DNA of 64,000 bases from contig JADJTK010000050.1 of the NCBI GenBank assembly GCA_016711225.1, forward strand, positions 62,001 through 126,000. The letters run 5' to 3'. The stretch's first letter is position 1. Every line of letters starts with the position of its first letter. The stretch comes from Opitutaceae bacterium (lineage in GTDB: Bacteria > Verrucomicrobiota > Verrucomicrobiia > Opitutales > Opitutaceae). The translations under genes were made by a program, and so were the position numbers. Shown here in pieces: positions 7,416 to 16,039 of the stretch. A model generated the notes under the pieces. That model saw only the letters and a program-made list of their open reading frames with translations. It did not search any database and had not been told where the DNA came from.

Positions 7416-8720
7416 TCAGAACTTCGTCACCAGGTCGATCTGGAGGATGCTCGACTTGTCGAGCTTCGCGACCGCCGACTGCTTGAGCGTTTCACGCAGG
7501 TCGGAGGTGAGGAAATAGGCCAGGTTGAGACTGCAAAAATCCGCCACGTTGTAGCTCACCGCCGCCTTGTAGCCGGACTGGTTGAGATTGCCGAAGGCGA
7601 AGTCGGAGTCGTTGAGGTTCGGATCCACCGCGCCGACGCCCACGCGGCGGTAGTCGAGCTTCACCCCCCAGTCTCCCTGGAGCTTGCCGGAACCGTGGTT
7701 GTAGCCGACGCCCACGAGGTAGGCGAGCGGGTCCTTGTTCCACTTGGCCGAGGAGAGACCGTAGACCTTGTGCACGCGGGTGCCGGCCTCGAAGTTGTAG
7801 GAGGTATCCCAATAGAGCTTCACGCTGTTGGCCTGCCCGCCAAGATTGCCGAACTCGAGCTCGCCCGCGAAGGTACCAAGCGCGAGCCCGATGGTGTCGC
7901 CATTGAAGGGCGTCTCGTTGGTCAGCCCGCTCATGTTCGACGTGGTGGTGTAGCTAAAGCCGGGCGCGACCACCAGCTTGGTGGTGCCGAAGTATTTGGT
8001 GAACACGGCCTGCTGGGCGAAGAGCCAGGCGTCGTTGCCGTTGCGGCCCGCGGTGGCCTCGTTGTTGTCGTCCATGATCGACTGCAGGGCGCGAAACTCG
8101 AGGGTATCCTTGCCGCCGAGAGCGAGGGTGTAGATCTCGGAGAGGCCCTGCGGATTGATGTCGCCATCCCAGGAGAGCTCGGTCGTGTAGAGGGGATTAC
8201 GCTGCTTGCCGGCGACGAACTTCAGGTCGTTGCGCGGCTGCCAGCCCACATAGGCTCGGGCCAGGGAGAGGCCGTAGTCGTCGCCCCCGTTCTCGTAGGT
8301 CTGATTGCCGGAGTCGGACGCCGGGGCGGTCTCAAGCGCGAAGCCGGCGCTCCAGCCCTTCTGCATCAAGAAGTCGCCATTGAGCCGGAAACGGAAGCGT
8401 TCACGGGTGCGGTTGGTGGTGGCAAGCTTGGTGGAGGTCGTCTCCTGGTCGCGCGTGGTCTGGTACTGGTGGCGCAGGCGGACGTCGCCGCCGAGTTTGA
8501 ACTCGGTGAGGTGGGAGCCGAGGCTGAGCTTGCCGGCCGAGGTGTTGGCGGCGAAATCCTTGGACAACTCGGAGCGGATCTCTTCGGCCTCCTGGTCATT
8601 GATCAGGCCCTTCTTGACGAGCAGGTCGACAAGGGGGCCGGAATCCTGGGCCATCGCGGTGGCGGCGGTGAGGGCAATGCCGCCCACGAGGGCGAGCAGG
8701 GCAGTCGGGAATTGGCGCAT
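7416..8720 (-). CDS. Putative phosphate-selective outer-membrane porin (OprP/OprO-like)
   Basis: 434 residues from the ATG at 8720, where a signal peptide (MRQFPTALLALVGGIALTAATAMA) begins. A short helical segment (about 28-50, LVKKGLINDQEAEEIRSEL) is followed by alternating aromatic/polar strands typical of a beta-barrel, ending in the outer-membrane signature ...QIDLVTKF with a terminal Phe. Position as first gene of the pst operon and a Pho-box-like promoter make phosphate the likely substrate. That specificity is inferred from context, not from recognised binding residues; a general putative porin is the alternative. Confidence 0.82.
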   Translation of the reverse strand: MRQFPTALLALVGGIALTAATAMAQDSGPLVDLLVKKGLINDQEAEEIRSELSKDFAANTSAGKLSLGSHLTEFKLGGDVRLRHQYQTTRDQETTSTKLATTNRTRERFRFRLNGDFLMQKGWSAGFALETAPASDSGNQTYENGGDDYGLSLARAYVGWQPRNDLKFVAGKQRNPLYTTELSWDGDINPQGLSEIYTLALGGKDTLEFRALQSIMDDNNEATAGRNGNDAWLFAQQAVFTKYFGTTKLVVAPGFSYTTTSNMSGLTNETPFNGDTIGLALGTFAGELEFGNLGGQANSVKLYWDTSYNFEAGTRVHKVYGLSSAKWNKDPLAYLVGVGYNHGSGKLQGDWGVKLDYRRVGVGAVDPNLNDSDFAFGNLNQSGYKAAVSYNVADFCSLNLAYFLTSDLRETLKQSAVAKLDKSSILQIDLVTKF

Positions 8721-8802
8721 GTGGTGTATAGATCGGTGTTGAAACGAAACGAACGCCGCCCGGCGTGGACCGGGCGCGTCGATGCCCAAAACTACCAGCC
8801 GA

Positions 8803-8833
8803 TTGTTACAGTCCCGTGACGGCCATGTGACAT
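8803..8833 (-). promoter_or_regulatory. Candidate Pho box (three 11-bp-spaced TGTCAC-like repeats)
   Basis: On the minus strand, TGTCAC (8827-8832), CGTCAC (8816-8821) and TGTAAC (8805-8810) recur at exactly 11-bp intervals. This is the direct-repeat geometry PhoB uses. The array lies about 85 bp upstream of the porin start and would control porin-pstSCAB-phoU. A weak -10-like TAGTTT lies about 10 bp downstream of the last repeat. PhoB itself is not in the window. Confidence 0.65.
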
Positions 8834-9135
8834 GAATGCAAAACGGCCTCGGAACACAGAGCGCGGGGGTGCCCCCCCCGGGGCCGGGCCCACCTGCCAA
8901 GAAAACACCGGAACGGCGGCGCCCGCCTGCGCCCAACCCGCGGCGCGTTGGCGGCGGACGGAGACGCCAAGCCGCGTCGAGCGGTCGTCACCCGTTTGTG
9001 ACACGCAAGGGCCTGTCCCAGTGCGAACCGCGCGGGGCAGGCGAACCTAGTCGGCGGCCTAGCGCGAGCACCTGCGCTCGGGGCGGCGCCAAGCCGTCGT
9101 CGCCACCCCGTCCCCGCGGGGCAAGCCCTAGCCGA
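8834..9135. other. Non-coding gap between porin promoter and pseudouridine synthase gene
   Basis: GC-rich DNA with no supported gene. It contains a palindrome GTCAC-N6-GTGAC at 8987-9002 and an inverted pair with CTAGTCGGC near 9047 and GCCGACTAG at 9131-9139, the latter running into the end of the next gene. Confidence 0.5.
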
Positions 9136-10143
9136 CTAGCGCTTTCCGCCCAAGGGCGCTCGTAGCGGCCGAACACACGATTCGAAATCCGCCGGCAGCG
9201 GGCAGCGAATCTTCAGCGCGGCATCCGTCAACGGATGCGGAAATTCCAACTCGGCGGCATGCAGCAGCACGCGAGAAACCGCCACACCGCCCCCGGGAGC
9301 CTTCAGCTGCATCGCCCCGCCGTAGAATGCATCGCCATAAATCGGATGCCCATCCTCGGCCAGATGCACGCGGATCTGGTGCGTGCGCCCGGTGTGCGGC
9401 CGGGCCTCGACCAAGACTGCACCCGGGAGCCGCTCGAGTACCCGGAAGGAAGTCTGCGCCGCATCGCCGCCGCTGCGCACCGCCCCAAATTTGCTCGCCT
9501 TCCCCACCCTCCCGACCACGCCCAAATGATTTTCCACCTCCCATTGATCGGGGCAACCGGTGCCGGGCGCCGCCAACGCCTGATAGGTCTTGCGCATCGT
9601 CTTGCCGGCGAAAAGCGCAGCCACACCGAGGTTGGCCTTCTGCTCCTTGGTAAAGAGCAACACCCCGGAGGTATCGCGGTCGAGCCGATGATGCAGCCCG
9701 AGGTAGGGCGGGCGGCCGTCGCGCTGCTCGAGAAACGCCTTCAACGTGGTGAAGACACTGGCACGGCTCTCGTCCAAAGTCGGTTGGGTCGGCAGCCCGG
9801 CCGGTTTGTCCACCACCAGCAACCACTCGTCCTCGAAAAGGATCCGCGCTGGATCCCAGACATACTCCTTCACGACAGGTCGGCGCATGCCCGACGGTCC
9901 CGCCGAATCAAGCTTGGCCAGATCGACCATCGCCTCCACCCGCGTGCCCTCGCGCAGCGTGAACGACGCGATCCGCTCGCAACGCCCATTGCGGCTGACG
10001 GCCCCGGCCATGATCATGCGCCGCACTTGAGTACGGGTGATCTCGCGTCCCAGCTCCCTGGGCAACGCTTCCGCGAGGAAGTGGTCGAGCCGAACGTCCT
10101 GCTGCGCCGCCTCGATGCGCCAAGTGAGTTTCCGGGTAGCCAT
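9136..10143 (-). CDS. RluA-family rRNA/tRNA pseudouridine synthase
   Basis: Isomerises specific uridines in RNA to pseudouridine in the cytoplasm. 335 residues from the ATG at 10143 (MATRKLTWRIEA); the much longer upstream reading is not coding-like. An S4 RNA-binding domain occupies about residues 12-75 (DVRLDHFLAEALP..., TRTQVRRMIMAGAVSRNG). The catalytic domain follows, with the motif-II aspartate in HHRLDRDTSGVLLFTK and downstream RPHTGRTHQIRVHLAEDGHPIYGD. The latter motif is the classic RluA-family HTGRxHQIR block. Target site cannot be read from sequence, so no specific symbol is given. It diverges from the xylanase gene across 292 bp. Confidence 0.92.
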   Translation of the reverse strand: MATRKLTWRIEAAQQDVRLDHFLAEALPRELGREITRTQVRRMIMAGAVSRNGRCERIASFTLREGTRVEAMVDLAKLDSAGPSGMRRPVVKEYVWDPARILFEDEWLLVVDKPAGLPTQPTLDESRASVFTTLKAFLEQRDGRPPYLGLHHRLDRDTSGVLLFTKEQKANLGVAALFAGKTMRKTYQALAAPGTGCPDQWEVENHLGVVGRVGKASKFGAVRSGGDAAQTSFRVLERLPGAVLVEARPHTGRTHQIRVHLAEDGHPIYGDAFYGGAMQLKAPGGGVAVSRVLLHAAELEFPHPLTDAALKIRCPLPADFESCVRPLRAPLGGKR

Positions 10144-10435
10144 GTCGGGCAGATCGTGCACGAGGAACCCAACCGCTGACAAGGGCGACGCTCTGGTCTG
10201 AAGACGGAATTCGTCGCCGCCCACCGCTTCTGGCTCTGGCGCAAAATCCCGGAAAAGCCCTGCCCACCGGGGACTAGGCCCATCCCCGTGCCGCTTTCCT
10301 GGACGCCCCACCATCCAGCCCTCCGCAAATTCTATTGGAGCCCGCTGCGTTTGGCCCGATAGAGCCCGAGACGTGCGATAGTTCGCATGCCACTGCCGTT
10401 GGCTCCGCCCTCGCCCATCGACCTCCCTTCTACCG

Positions 10436-11587
10436 ATGAAATTCCCCTCACGACTCCTCCCCTTCGTGTTCCTCTCTCTGCTCGGGTGCCAGACCCAGAC
10501 GGCAACTCCGCCCCTGGCCACGGCCATTCCATTGAAAGAGGCCACCCGAGGCCACTTCCTCGTCGGCGCCGCGATCAACGCCGCCCAGATCACCGGCAAG
10601 GACCGCGCCGGCGTGGCGCTGATCGACACCCACTTCGATACGATTACGCCCGAGAACGACATGAAGTGGCAGCACATCCACCCCGAATTGGGTCGGTACA
10701 ACTTCCGCGTGCCCGACAAATTCGTGGAGTTCGGCCGCAGCCGCGGGATGTGGATGGTGGGCCACACCCTGATGTGGCACTCCCAGACGCCCGATTGGGT
10801 ATTCAAGGGGGAAGACGGCAAGGATGCCAGCCGCGAGGTCCTGCTGGCCCGGCTGACCGACCACATCCGTACGGTCGTCGGCCGTTACCGTGGCAAAGTA
10901 AAGGGCTGGGATGTCGTCAACGAGGCCATCCGCGATGAGGACGGCCTGCTGCGCACGGAGAAGCCCTGGTACCGCATCCTCGGCGAGGAGGGCATCTTCG
11001 CCGCCTTCGCCGCCGCCCACGAAGCCGACCCCGATGCCGAGCTCTACTACAACGAATATGCCCTCGAGAACCCGGTGAAACGCGCCGGAGTGCTCAAGCT
11101 TGTGCAGGCGATCCGCGCCCGCGGCCTGCGCATCGACGGTGTCGGTTCACAGGGCCACTACGGGCTCGACTGGCCGGAGCTCTCCGAGATCGACGACTCG
11201 ATCAAGGACTTCGCCCAAGCCGGTTTCAAAGTGATGTACACCGAACTCGACGTGACTGTGCTCCCGCGCCCGACCAATTACTTCGGCGCGGAAATCTCGA
11301 AGGTCTTCGCACAGGCGCCCGAGCTCGATTCCTTCCGCGACGGCCTGCCCGCCGAGAAGCAGGCGGAGTTGGCCAAACGCTACGCCGACTGTTTCGCCGT
11401 CTTCGCCAAATACCCCGGCGCGGTCACGCGCGTGACGCTCTGGGGTGTGACCGATCGAACCTCGTGGCTGAACAACTGGCCGATCCGCGGCCGCACCGAC
11501 TACCCGATGCTCTTCGACCGCCAAGACCGCGCCAAGCCCGCCGTAGCGGCCGTGATCGAAGCGTTGCAGGCTGCACCTCAGCGCTGA
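10436..11587 (+). CDS. GH10 endo-1,4-beta-xylanase lipoprotein
   Basis: Secreted glycoside hydrolase that cleaves xylan backbones. 383 residues; a lipobox-type signal (MKFPSRLLPFVFLSLLGC, Cys about 18) predicts lipid anchoring. The catalytic TIM barrel spans about 35-375. It has the substrate-binding MKWQHIHP and WHSQTPDW segments, the acid/base Glu in WDVVNEA (about residue 160) and the nucleophile Glu in YTELDV (about 265). Near the end, LWGVTDRTSWLN is the usual GH10 C-terminal motif. It stands alone with its own terminator, so it looks monocistronic. The symbol xynA is avoided because substrate preference is unproven. Confidence 0.93.
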   Translation: MKFPSRLLPFVFLSLLGCQTQTATPPLATAIPLKEATRGHFLVGAAINAAQITGKDRAGVALIDTHFDTITPENDMKWQHIHPELGRYNFRVPDKFVEFGRSRGMWMVGHTLMWHSQTPDWVFKGEDGKDASREVLLARLTDHIRTVVGRYRGKVKGWDVVNEAIRDEDGLLRTEKPWYRILGEEGIFAAFAAAHEADPDAELYYNEYALENPVKRAGVLKLVQAIRARGLRIDGVGSQGHYGLDWPELSEIDDSIKDFAQAGFKVMYTELDVTVLPRPTNYFGAEISKVFAQAPELDSFRDGLPAEKQAELAKRYADCFAVFAKYPGAVTRVTLWGVTDRTSWLNNWPIRGRTDYPMLFDRQDRAKPAVAAVIEALQAAPQR

Positions 11588-11606
11588 GCGCCCACCATCC
11601 CCTCCC

Positions 11607-11634
11607 GGCGGCCGCCACGCGCGGCCGCCTTTTT
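11607..11634 (+). terminator. Rho-independent terminator after the xylanase gene
   Basis: A perfect 9-bp stem, GGCGGCCGC / GCGGCCGCC, with loop CACGC is followed by TTTTT, 20 bp after the xylanase stop. Confidence 0.9.
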
Positions 11635-11853
11635 ATTGCCCGGACCACCGCCCCGCCTCCGTCCACCCGACACAATGCAACCGAGGCAGCCCAGCTGCCG
11701 GCCGCCGGCCGGCAGGCGGCCTTCTGTTCCCGAAACAAAGGAACGATGTCGGAGGTGACCGTTCATGAGTCCCCGCTTCGCCTGCGCAGAAACCGACCGC
11801 AGGCCCCCAACCCAACGATGCGCGCCGAGGCCCTCGTGCCAGGAAGCGCCCAT

Positions 11854-11878
11854 AAAAAAACCTCCCGAACAGGGAGGC
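11854..11878 (-). terminator. Terminator of the tRNA-Val transcript
   Basis: On the minus strand, CCTCCC-TGTTC-GGGAGG followed by seven T residues, just downstream of the tRNA 3' end. Confidence 0.88.
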
Positions 11879-11888
11879 CGTATCTAGA

Positions 11889-11965
11889 TGGTGGACAATA
11901 CAGGACTCGAACCTGTGACCCCTTCCATGTCAAGGAAGTGCTCTAACCAACTGAGCTAATTGTCC
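11889..11965 (-). tRNA. tRNA-Val (anticodon GAC), 3' CCA encoded
   Basis: A complete cloverleaf. Acceptor stem GGACAAT / ATTGTCC, D-arm region TAGCTCAGTTGGTTAGAGCA, and anticodon stem CTTCC / GGAAG with loop TTGACAT giving GAC. The T-arm CACAGGTTCGAATCCTGTA and discriminator A follow. The next three bases read CCA, so the 3' CCA is template-encoded. Reads valine codons GUC/GUU. Confidence 0.96.
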
Positions 11966-12053
11966 GGCCAAAACCGAGCGGCGAGCTCATGGTCCTCGCC
12001 CGCTCTCCGCAAGCATTATTTCGCAAGAATCGCCATCAACGCCCCGCCCTGCC

Positions 12054-13070
12054 TCAGGACGAGACTTCGTGCTGCAACCGGGCGAATACCATCTTGCCTC
12101 CGGCCGAGGGCAGCACACTCACCACTTCCACGGTGGCCTTCTTGCCCAGCAGGTCGCGGCCATCGGCCACCACCACCATCGAACCATCCTCGAGATAGCC
12201 CACCGCCTGCCCTTCCTCACGGCCGGGCTTGAGCAGATCCACCTCAATGGTCTCCCCCAGGGTAAGCTCCGGCCGCACGGCCTTGGCCAGGGCGTGAAGA
12301 TTGAGCCAGGTCAACCCGTGAAACTCGGCCACCCGCGCCAGATTGTAGTCGGTGGTGAGCAGCTTCGCCTTCATCGACTGGGCGAGGAACACCAGCTTCG
12401 CCTCCAATTCCTGCCGATTGGACACTTCGCTCTCATGGATACGCAGGTCGAGGTTCTTGATCGTGCGCAGGGCGTTCAAGGTGTCCAACCCACGGCGCCC
12501 CCGGGCCTTGCGCGCAGGATCCGGGGAGTCGGCGATGCGCTGCAGGTCGTTGAGGATGAAACGCGGGATAATCAGCGCGGCGCTGATGAAATGGGTATCG
12601 CAGATCTTGGCGATGCGCCCGTCGATCAGCGCGCTGGAGTCGACGATGACCAGCGGCACATCGACGTCGTGCGGCACGAAACGCACATAGGGAATCACAA
12701 AGTTGAACTCATCCTTGCCCCGCAGGGCGATGACCGCCCCGAGGTACATGCAGACGATGAAAAGCACCATGCGGCTAGTGTAGAGCACCGAGGGCGGCCC
12801 GCCCTCGAAAAGCGGTGACGAGCTGATCATCCAGGAGACCAGCGCTCCTATCGCCAGCCCGAAGGTCAGCGCCGAGAGGCCGCGCAGTGAGAAACCGCGC
12901 AGTTGCACATCGACCAACACCACCAACGCCCCGCCCAACAACCCGATCACCAGGGCCAACCACCACCAGGCGCTCCACCCCTCAATCACAAAGGCAGACG
13001 CCAGACTGCCGCTGGCGCAAAGCAGAATGAAAAAGATCCGGATGATCAGAAGCGTGCGTTTGAGTCCCAT
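12054..13070 (-). CDS. Membrane-anchored PIN-TRAM domain protein (YacL-like)
   Basis: 338 residues. Four hydrophobic helices occupy about residues 1-125 (MGLKRTLLIIRIFFILLC..., WWWLALVIGLLGGALVVL, and two more). A PIN nuclease fold follows (about 140-270), with acidic residues in VDSSALIDGRIAKICD and LLTTDYNLARVAE. A C-terminal TRAM domain (about 280-338) contains GYLEDGSMVVVADGRDLLGK. PIN-TRAM proteins are putative membrane-associated RNases; the natural substrate is unknown. A small one-helix membrane protein ends 30 bp upstream on the same strand and is probably co-transcribed. Confidence 0.87.
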   Translation of the reverse strand: MGLKRTLLIIRIFFILLCASGSLASAFVIEGWSAWWWLALVIGLLGGALVVLVDVQLRGFSLRGLSALTFGLAIGALVSWMISSSPLFEGGPPSVLYTSRMVLFIVCMYLGAVIALRGKDEFNFVIPYVRFVPHDVDVPLVIVDSSALIDGRIAKICDTHFISAALIIPRFILNDLQRIADSPDPARKARGRRGLDTLNALRTIKNLDLRIHESEVSNRQELEAKLVFLAQSMKAKLLTTDYNLARVAEFHGLTWLNLHALAKAVRPELTLGETIEVDLLKPGREEGQAVGYLEDGSMVVVADGRDLLGKKATVEVVSVLPSAGGKMVFARLQHEVSS

Positions 13071-13100
13071 GAAGTGAGCGGATTCGGAACCTATATCGGT

Positions 13101-13214
13101 TCAACGCCGCAACCAGAAGAGCAGAAACGGCAGAATAATGCCCACCGCCATGGCCAAGTAGAGCAGTCGGATCGCACGCCGAGCCTTGGCGTTATCGGAG
13201 GGGGCGGGGTCCAT
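13101..13214 (-). CDS. Small single-helix membrane protein (37 aa)
   Basis: Starts at the ATG at 13214 (MDPAPSDNAKARRAIR) and ends with TGA at 13101-13103. A basic patch is followed by one hydrophobic helix, LLYLAMAVGIILPFLLFWL, then RR, the layout of a small N-in membrane protein. It sits 30 bp ahead of the PIN-TRAM gene. The family is not recognised. Support comes from the clean start, composition and spacing only. Confidence 0.55.
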   Translation of the reverse strand: MDPAPSDNAKARRAIRLLYLAMAVGIILPFLLFWLRR

Positions 13215-13368
13215 ACGACCAAGAAAACAGCACCGCCGGCGGCTTGGCAACACCGCTACCGGCCAGCCGCTGAAGATTTTGCGGAGGGCGAGGCTCCGCC
13301 CGAGCCGGGCACGCCCCGCCCCACGGCGGCACCCCAGCTCACCTGCGACTCCACCCCCCAAACAAACA

Positions 13369-13390
13369 GGCCGCCCTGTGCAGGGCGGCC
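13369..13390 (-). terminator. Terminator after the GH130 gene
   Basis: A perfect 10-bp stem, GGCCGCCCTG / CAGGGCGGCC, with a 2-nt loop, followed on the minus strand by TGTTTGTTTG. It lies 31 bp after the GH130 stop. Confidence 0.75.
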
Positions 13391-13420
13391 CGTGAACGAA
13401 AACCGTTGGTTTCGGCCAAA

Positions 13421-14410
13421 TCAGACTTCCGAGTTCGCCTTGAGATAGGCGAGCACCTCGTCGACCTGGCAGAAACACATTGCGGTGTAGGTGTCGGCCG
13501 CGCCGTAATAGAGCGCGATGCGACCCGTGGGTGCGTCGCTCAGCACAGAGACCGGGAAGAGCACGTTGGGCACGAAGCCGGTCGTCTCATACGGCAGCTC
13601 GGGGGTGAGCAGGTAGTCGCGGGTACGATAGAGCACCTTCTCGGGATTGTTGATGTCGAGCAGGGCCGCGCCCATGCTGTAGACAAAGCCGTTGCAGGTT
13701 CCGGATACGCCGTGGTAGAAGAGCAGCCAGCCGTCCTTGGTCTCGATCGGAATCGGGCCGGCGCCGATCTTGGTCCCCTGCCACCAGCCGGAGCCGCCGC
13801 GCTGCATCACCATGCGGTGCTTGCCCCAATAGGTGAGATCCTTGGAGTGGCTGAGGATGATGTCGCCAAAGGGCGTGTGCGCGCTGTCGCTGGGGCGGCT
13901 GAGCAGGATGTACTCGCCGTTGACCTTGCGGGGGAAGAGCACGCCGTTGCGGTTGAACGGCATCAGGGGGCTCTCCATCTTCACGAAGGTCTTGAAGTCC
14001 TTCGTCCGCCCCATGCCGATGGAGGCTCCGGGGAAATCATCGCACCAGGTGATATAGTAGGTGCCTTCGATCAACACCACACGCGGGTCGTAGGCGTAGC
14101 TCGGCGTCGCGGGCTTGCCGCTCTCGTCGACCCACTCGATCTTCTTGTCGTCGATCTCGAAGGTGTAGCCGTCCTTCGAGCGGCCGGCATGCAGGGCGGC
14201 GCGGCCGTTGCGCCCGTCGGCACGGAACACGCCGGCAAAGCCGCCCTCGAAGGGCACCGGAGCGCTGTTATAGATACGCGAGGTGTTGGGGGTCGGGTTC
14301 CAGCCGATCAGCGGATTGCGCTCGGAACGCCAAACGGCGTGCACGTAGCCCTTGGGCTTTTCTTCCCAGGGAATGTTGGGTAGGGCGGAACCAATTATGG
14401 TGTTGCTCAT
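13421..14410 (-). CDS. GH130 family beta-mannoside phosphorylase/hydrolase
   Basis: 329 residues, a five-bladed beta-propeller enzyme family that mostly phosphorolyses beta-mannosyl linkages to give mannose 1-phosphate. Visible family features are RNPLIGWNPTPNTSRIYNSA near the start and YAYDPRVVLIEGTYYITWCDD with the conserved Asp-Pro-Arg and substrate-side Asp. The end is the typical ALYYGAADTYTAMCFCQVDE. The C-terminal block resembles mannosylglucose/mannooligosaccharide phosphorylases more than the hydrolase subgroup, but subfamily is not settled. There is no signal peptide, so it is intracellular and would act on imported oligosaccharides. It is monocistronic with its own terminator. Confidence 0.85.
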   Translation of the reverse strand: MSNTIIGSALPNIPWEEKPKGYVHAVWRSERNPLIGWNPTPNTSRIYNSAPVPFEGGFAGVFRADGRNGRAALHAGRSKDGYTFEIDDKKIEWVDESGKPATPSYAYDPRVVLIEGTYYITWCDDFPGASIGMGRTKDFKTFVKMESPLMPFNRNGVLFPRKVNGEYILLSRPSDSAHTPFGDIILSHSKDLTYWGKHRMVMQRGGSGWWQGTKIGAGPIPIETKDGWLLFYHGVSGTCNGFVYSMGAALLDINNPEKVLYRTRDYLLTPELPYETTGFVPNVLFPVSVLSDAPTGRIALYYGAADTYTAMCFCQVDEVLAYLKANSEV

Positions 14411-14542
14411 GGTGGTCAGAGTTTACTCGGGGGGAGTGAGAGGGAGCCGCAAAACCTAGGGCTCGGCTCGGACGAGTGGCCAGAAAGATCCCCACCGGTG
14501 CGTCGAAAAAATTCGTCCTGAACGATCAAATGCGATGCGCAT

Positions 14543-16027
14543 TCAACGCATTACCGGCACACTTGGCACCGCCCGCCTTGCGGTCGTTCTCGCTGGGGCC
14601 CTTCCGCCGCCTCCCCTGCTCGCGCCCCCTGCCGCCGCGCGGGCCGGCGGCGAACCACGCCCACCAAGCAGCTCTTCCAGGCGGTCCAGAGCCTCCGCCA
14701 TCGCCCTGGCCTGCGCCTCCAAATCATGGGAGATCTGCACGGTCTGCTCGACCTGTGTGGTGTTGGCGGCCACGACACGATCCATCGCGCCCGACGAGTC
14801 CCCGAGCTGGCCGATGCCGTGTATCTGATTCTCCGACGCCGTGGCGATCTCCGCCACCAGCAAGTCCACCTGCCGGGCCCGCTCCAGGATCCCCGCCAAA
14901 CTCGCCCCGACGGCACGGCCCACCTCCGTGCCGAGCCGGCTACTCTCCTCCGCGCGATCCAGCCGGCCGGCCGTCTCGCGGGCGGCCACCGCACTGCGCT
15001 GGGCCAGGTTACGCACCTCCTCGGCCACGACGGCAAAGCCGGCGCCCGCCTCGCCCGCGCGGGCAGCCTCGACCGCCGCATTCAGCGCGAGGATATTGGT
15101 CTGAAAGGCGATCTCCTCGATGGTGCGAATGATCGAACCCACATCCTTGGTCGACCCCTCGATAGCGGCCATCGCACCGTTGAGCCGCCCGATCTCGCCG
15201 GCCCCCTGCTCGGCGGCCTCCCGGGTGCCCGCTGCGGCAGCCTTCGCCTGCCCGGCACTGGCGGAATTCTCCCGGGTCATGCTGGCAAGCGCGGTGAGCG
15301 AGGTAGCCGTCTCGGCTAGTGCGGCAGTCTGCTGCACATTGCCGCCGGCGAGGGCGTCGCCCGCCTCGGTCACCCGATGGGCCGAGTCGTAGGCCCTTTC
15401 CACCCCGGCATGAATCTGGGCCACGGTATCGCGCAGGGTCGTGGTGAGCCGATGCGTCATCAGCGCGGCCGTGACGATCGTCGCGACCGCCGCCGCCAGC
15501 ATCCCCCAGCCTCCAACTTTAAAATACTCTGCCTTGCGGGCGACTGCAGCCGCGCGCACCGCCGCCTCGCGGTCCACCGCCTCGAACAAGGAGCGAATGG
15601 TGGCGGCCACTACATTCAAGGCCGGTTTCAACCCCTTCAGGTAGGTCTCGCTCGCCCCGTAGGCGTCGCCGTTCTTCAATTGGGCCACGCCGGGGCCCAA
15701 GCTTTCCGCCACCCCGCGCAGGGACTTCTCGAGCCCTCCGGCGGCGTCCGTACCGGTCAGGCGGTCCGCCCCCCGCTCCATCGCGGCGATGCTGTCGGCC
15801 GGACTCTCGCCCATCATCTGCAGGATGATGCTACGGTTGTAGAGCGCATCCAATTCGGCGAGGTGGCCGGAGACCGCCGCCCACTGCGCGGCGGCGGCGT
15901 CGTCGCGCCGGGTCTGCGCCAAGTTCGCCTCCTGCACCCCGGCCAGGTAGCGGGAAGCCAGCAGCAGCGCCACGATGATGGCGGCATTCACCCCCACCAC
16001 AAAATTGAGTTTGCCTCGAACCGACAT
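14543..16027 (-). CDS. Methyl-accepting chemotaxis protein
   Basis: 494 residues. Helix 1 is at about 8-28 (FVVGVNAAIIVALLLASRYL), a periplasmic helical sensor region spans about 30-178, and helix 2 (about 180-200) follows. A cytoplasmic coiled coil carries the signalling tip EIAFQTNILALNAAVEAARAG at about 305-330. The sensor is about 150 residues with helical-bundle composition and lacks an obvious Cache fold. No C-terminal NWETF-type pentapeptide is present; the end is a Gly/Ala/Arg-rich tail. The upstream co-oriented gene 12 bp away encodes a separate secreted Cache-domain protein, suggesting a two-component ligand sensor. No cheA, cheW or cheR is in the window. Confidence 0.92.
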   Translation of the reverse strand: MSVRGKLNFVVGVNAAIIVALLLASRYLAGVQEANLAQTRRDDAAAAQWAAVSGHLAELDALYNRSIILQMMGESPADSIAAMERGADRLTGTDAAGGLEKSLRGVAESLGPGVAQLKNGDAYGASETYLKGLKPALNVVAATIRSLFEAVDREAAVRAAAVARKAEYFKVGGWGMLAAAVATIVTAALMTHRLTTTLRDTVAQIHAGVERAYDSAHRVTEAGDALAGGNVQQTAALAETATSLTALASMTRENSASAGQAKAAAAGTREAAEQGAGEIGRLNGAMAAIEGSTKDVGSIIRTIEEIAFQTNILALNAAVEAARAGEAGAGFAVVAEEVRNLAQRSAVAARETAGRLDRAEESSRLGTEVGRAVGASLAGILERARQVDLLVAEIATASENQIHGIGQLGDSSGAMDRVVAANTTQVEQTVQISHDLEAQARAMAEALDRLEELLGGRGSPPARAAAGGASRGGGGRAPARTTARRAVPSVPVMR

Positions 16028-16039
16028 TTGCGGGCGCGC

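Noticed and set aside
8987..9002. GTCAC-N6-GTGAC palindrome as a second Pho box
   Set aside because: The two half-sites do show an 11-bp step on the plus strand, but no plus-strand gene follows for 1.4 kb and there are only two units.
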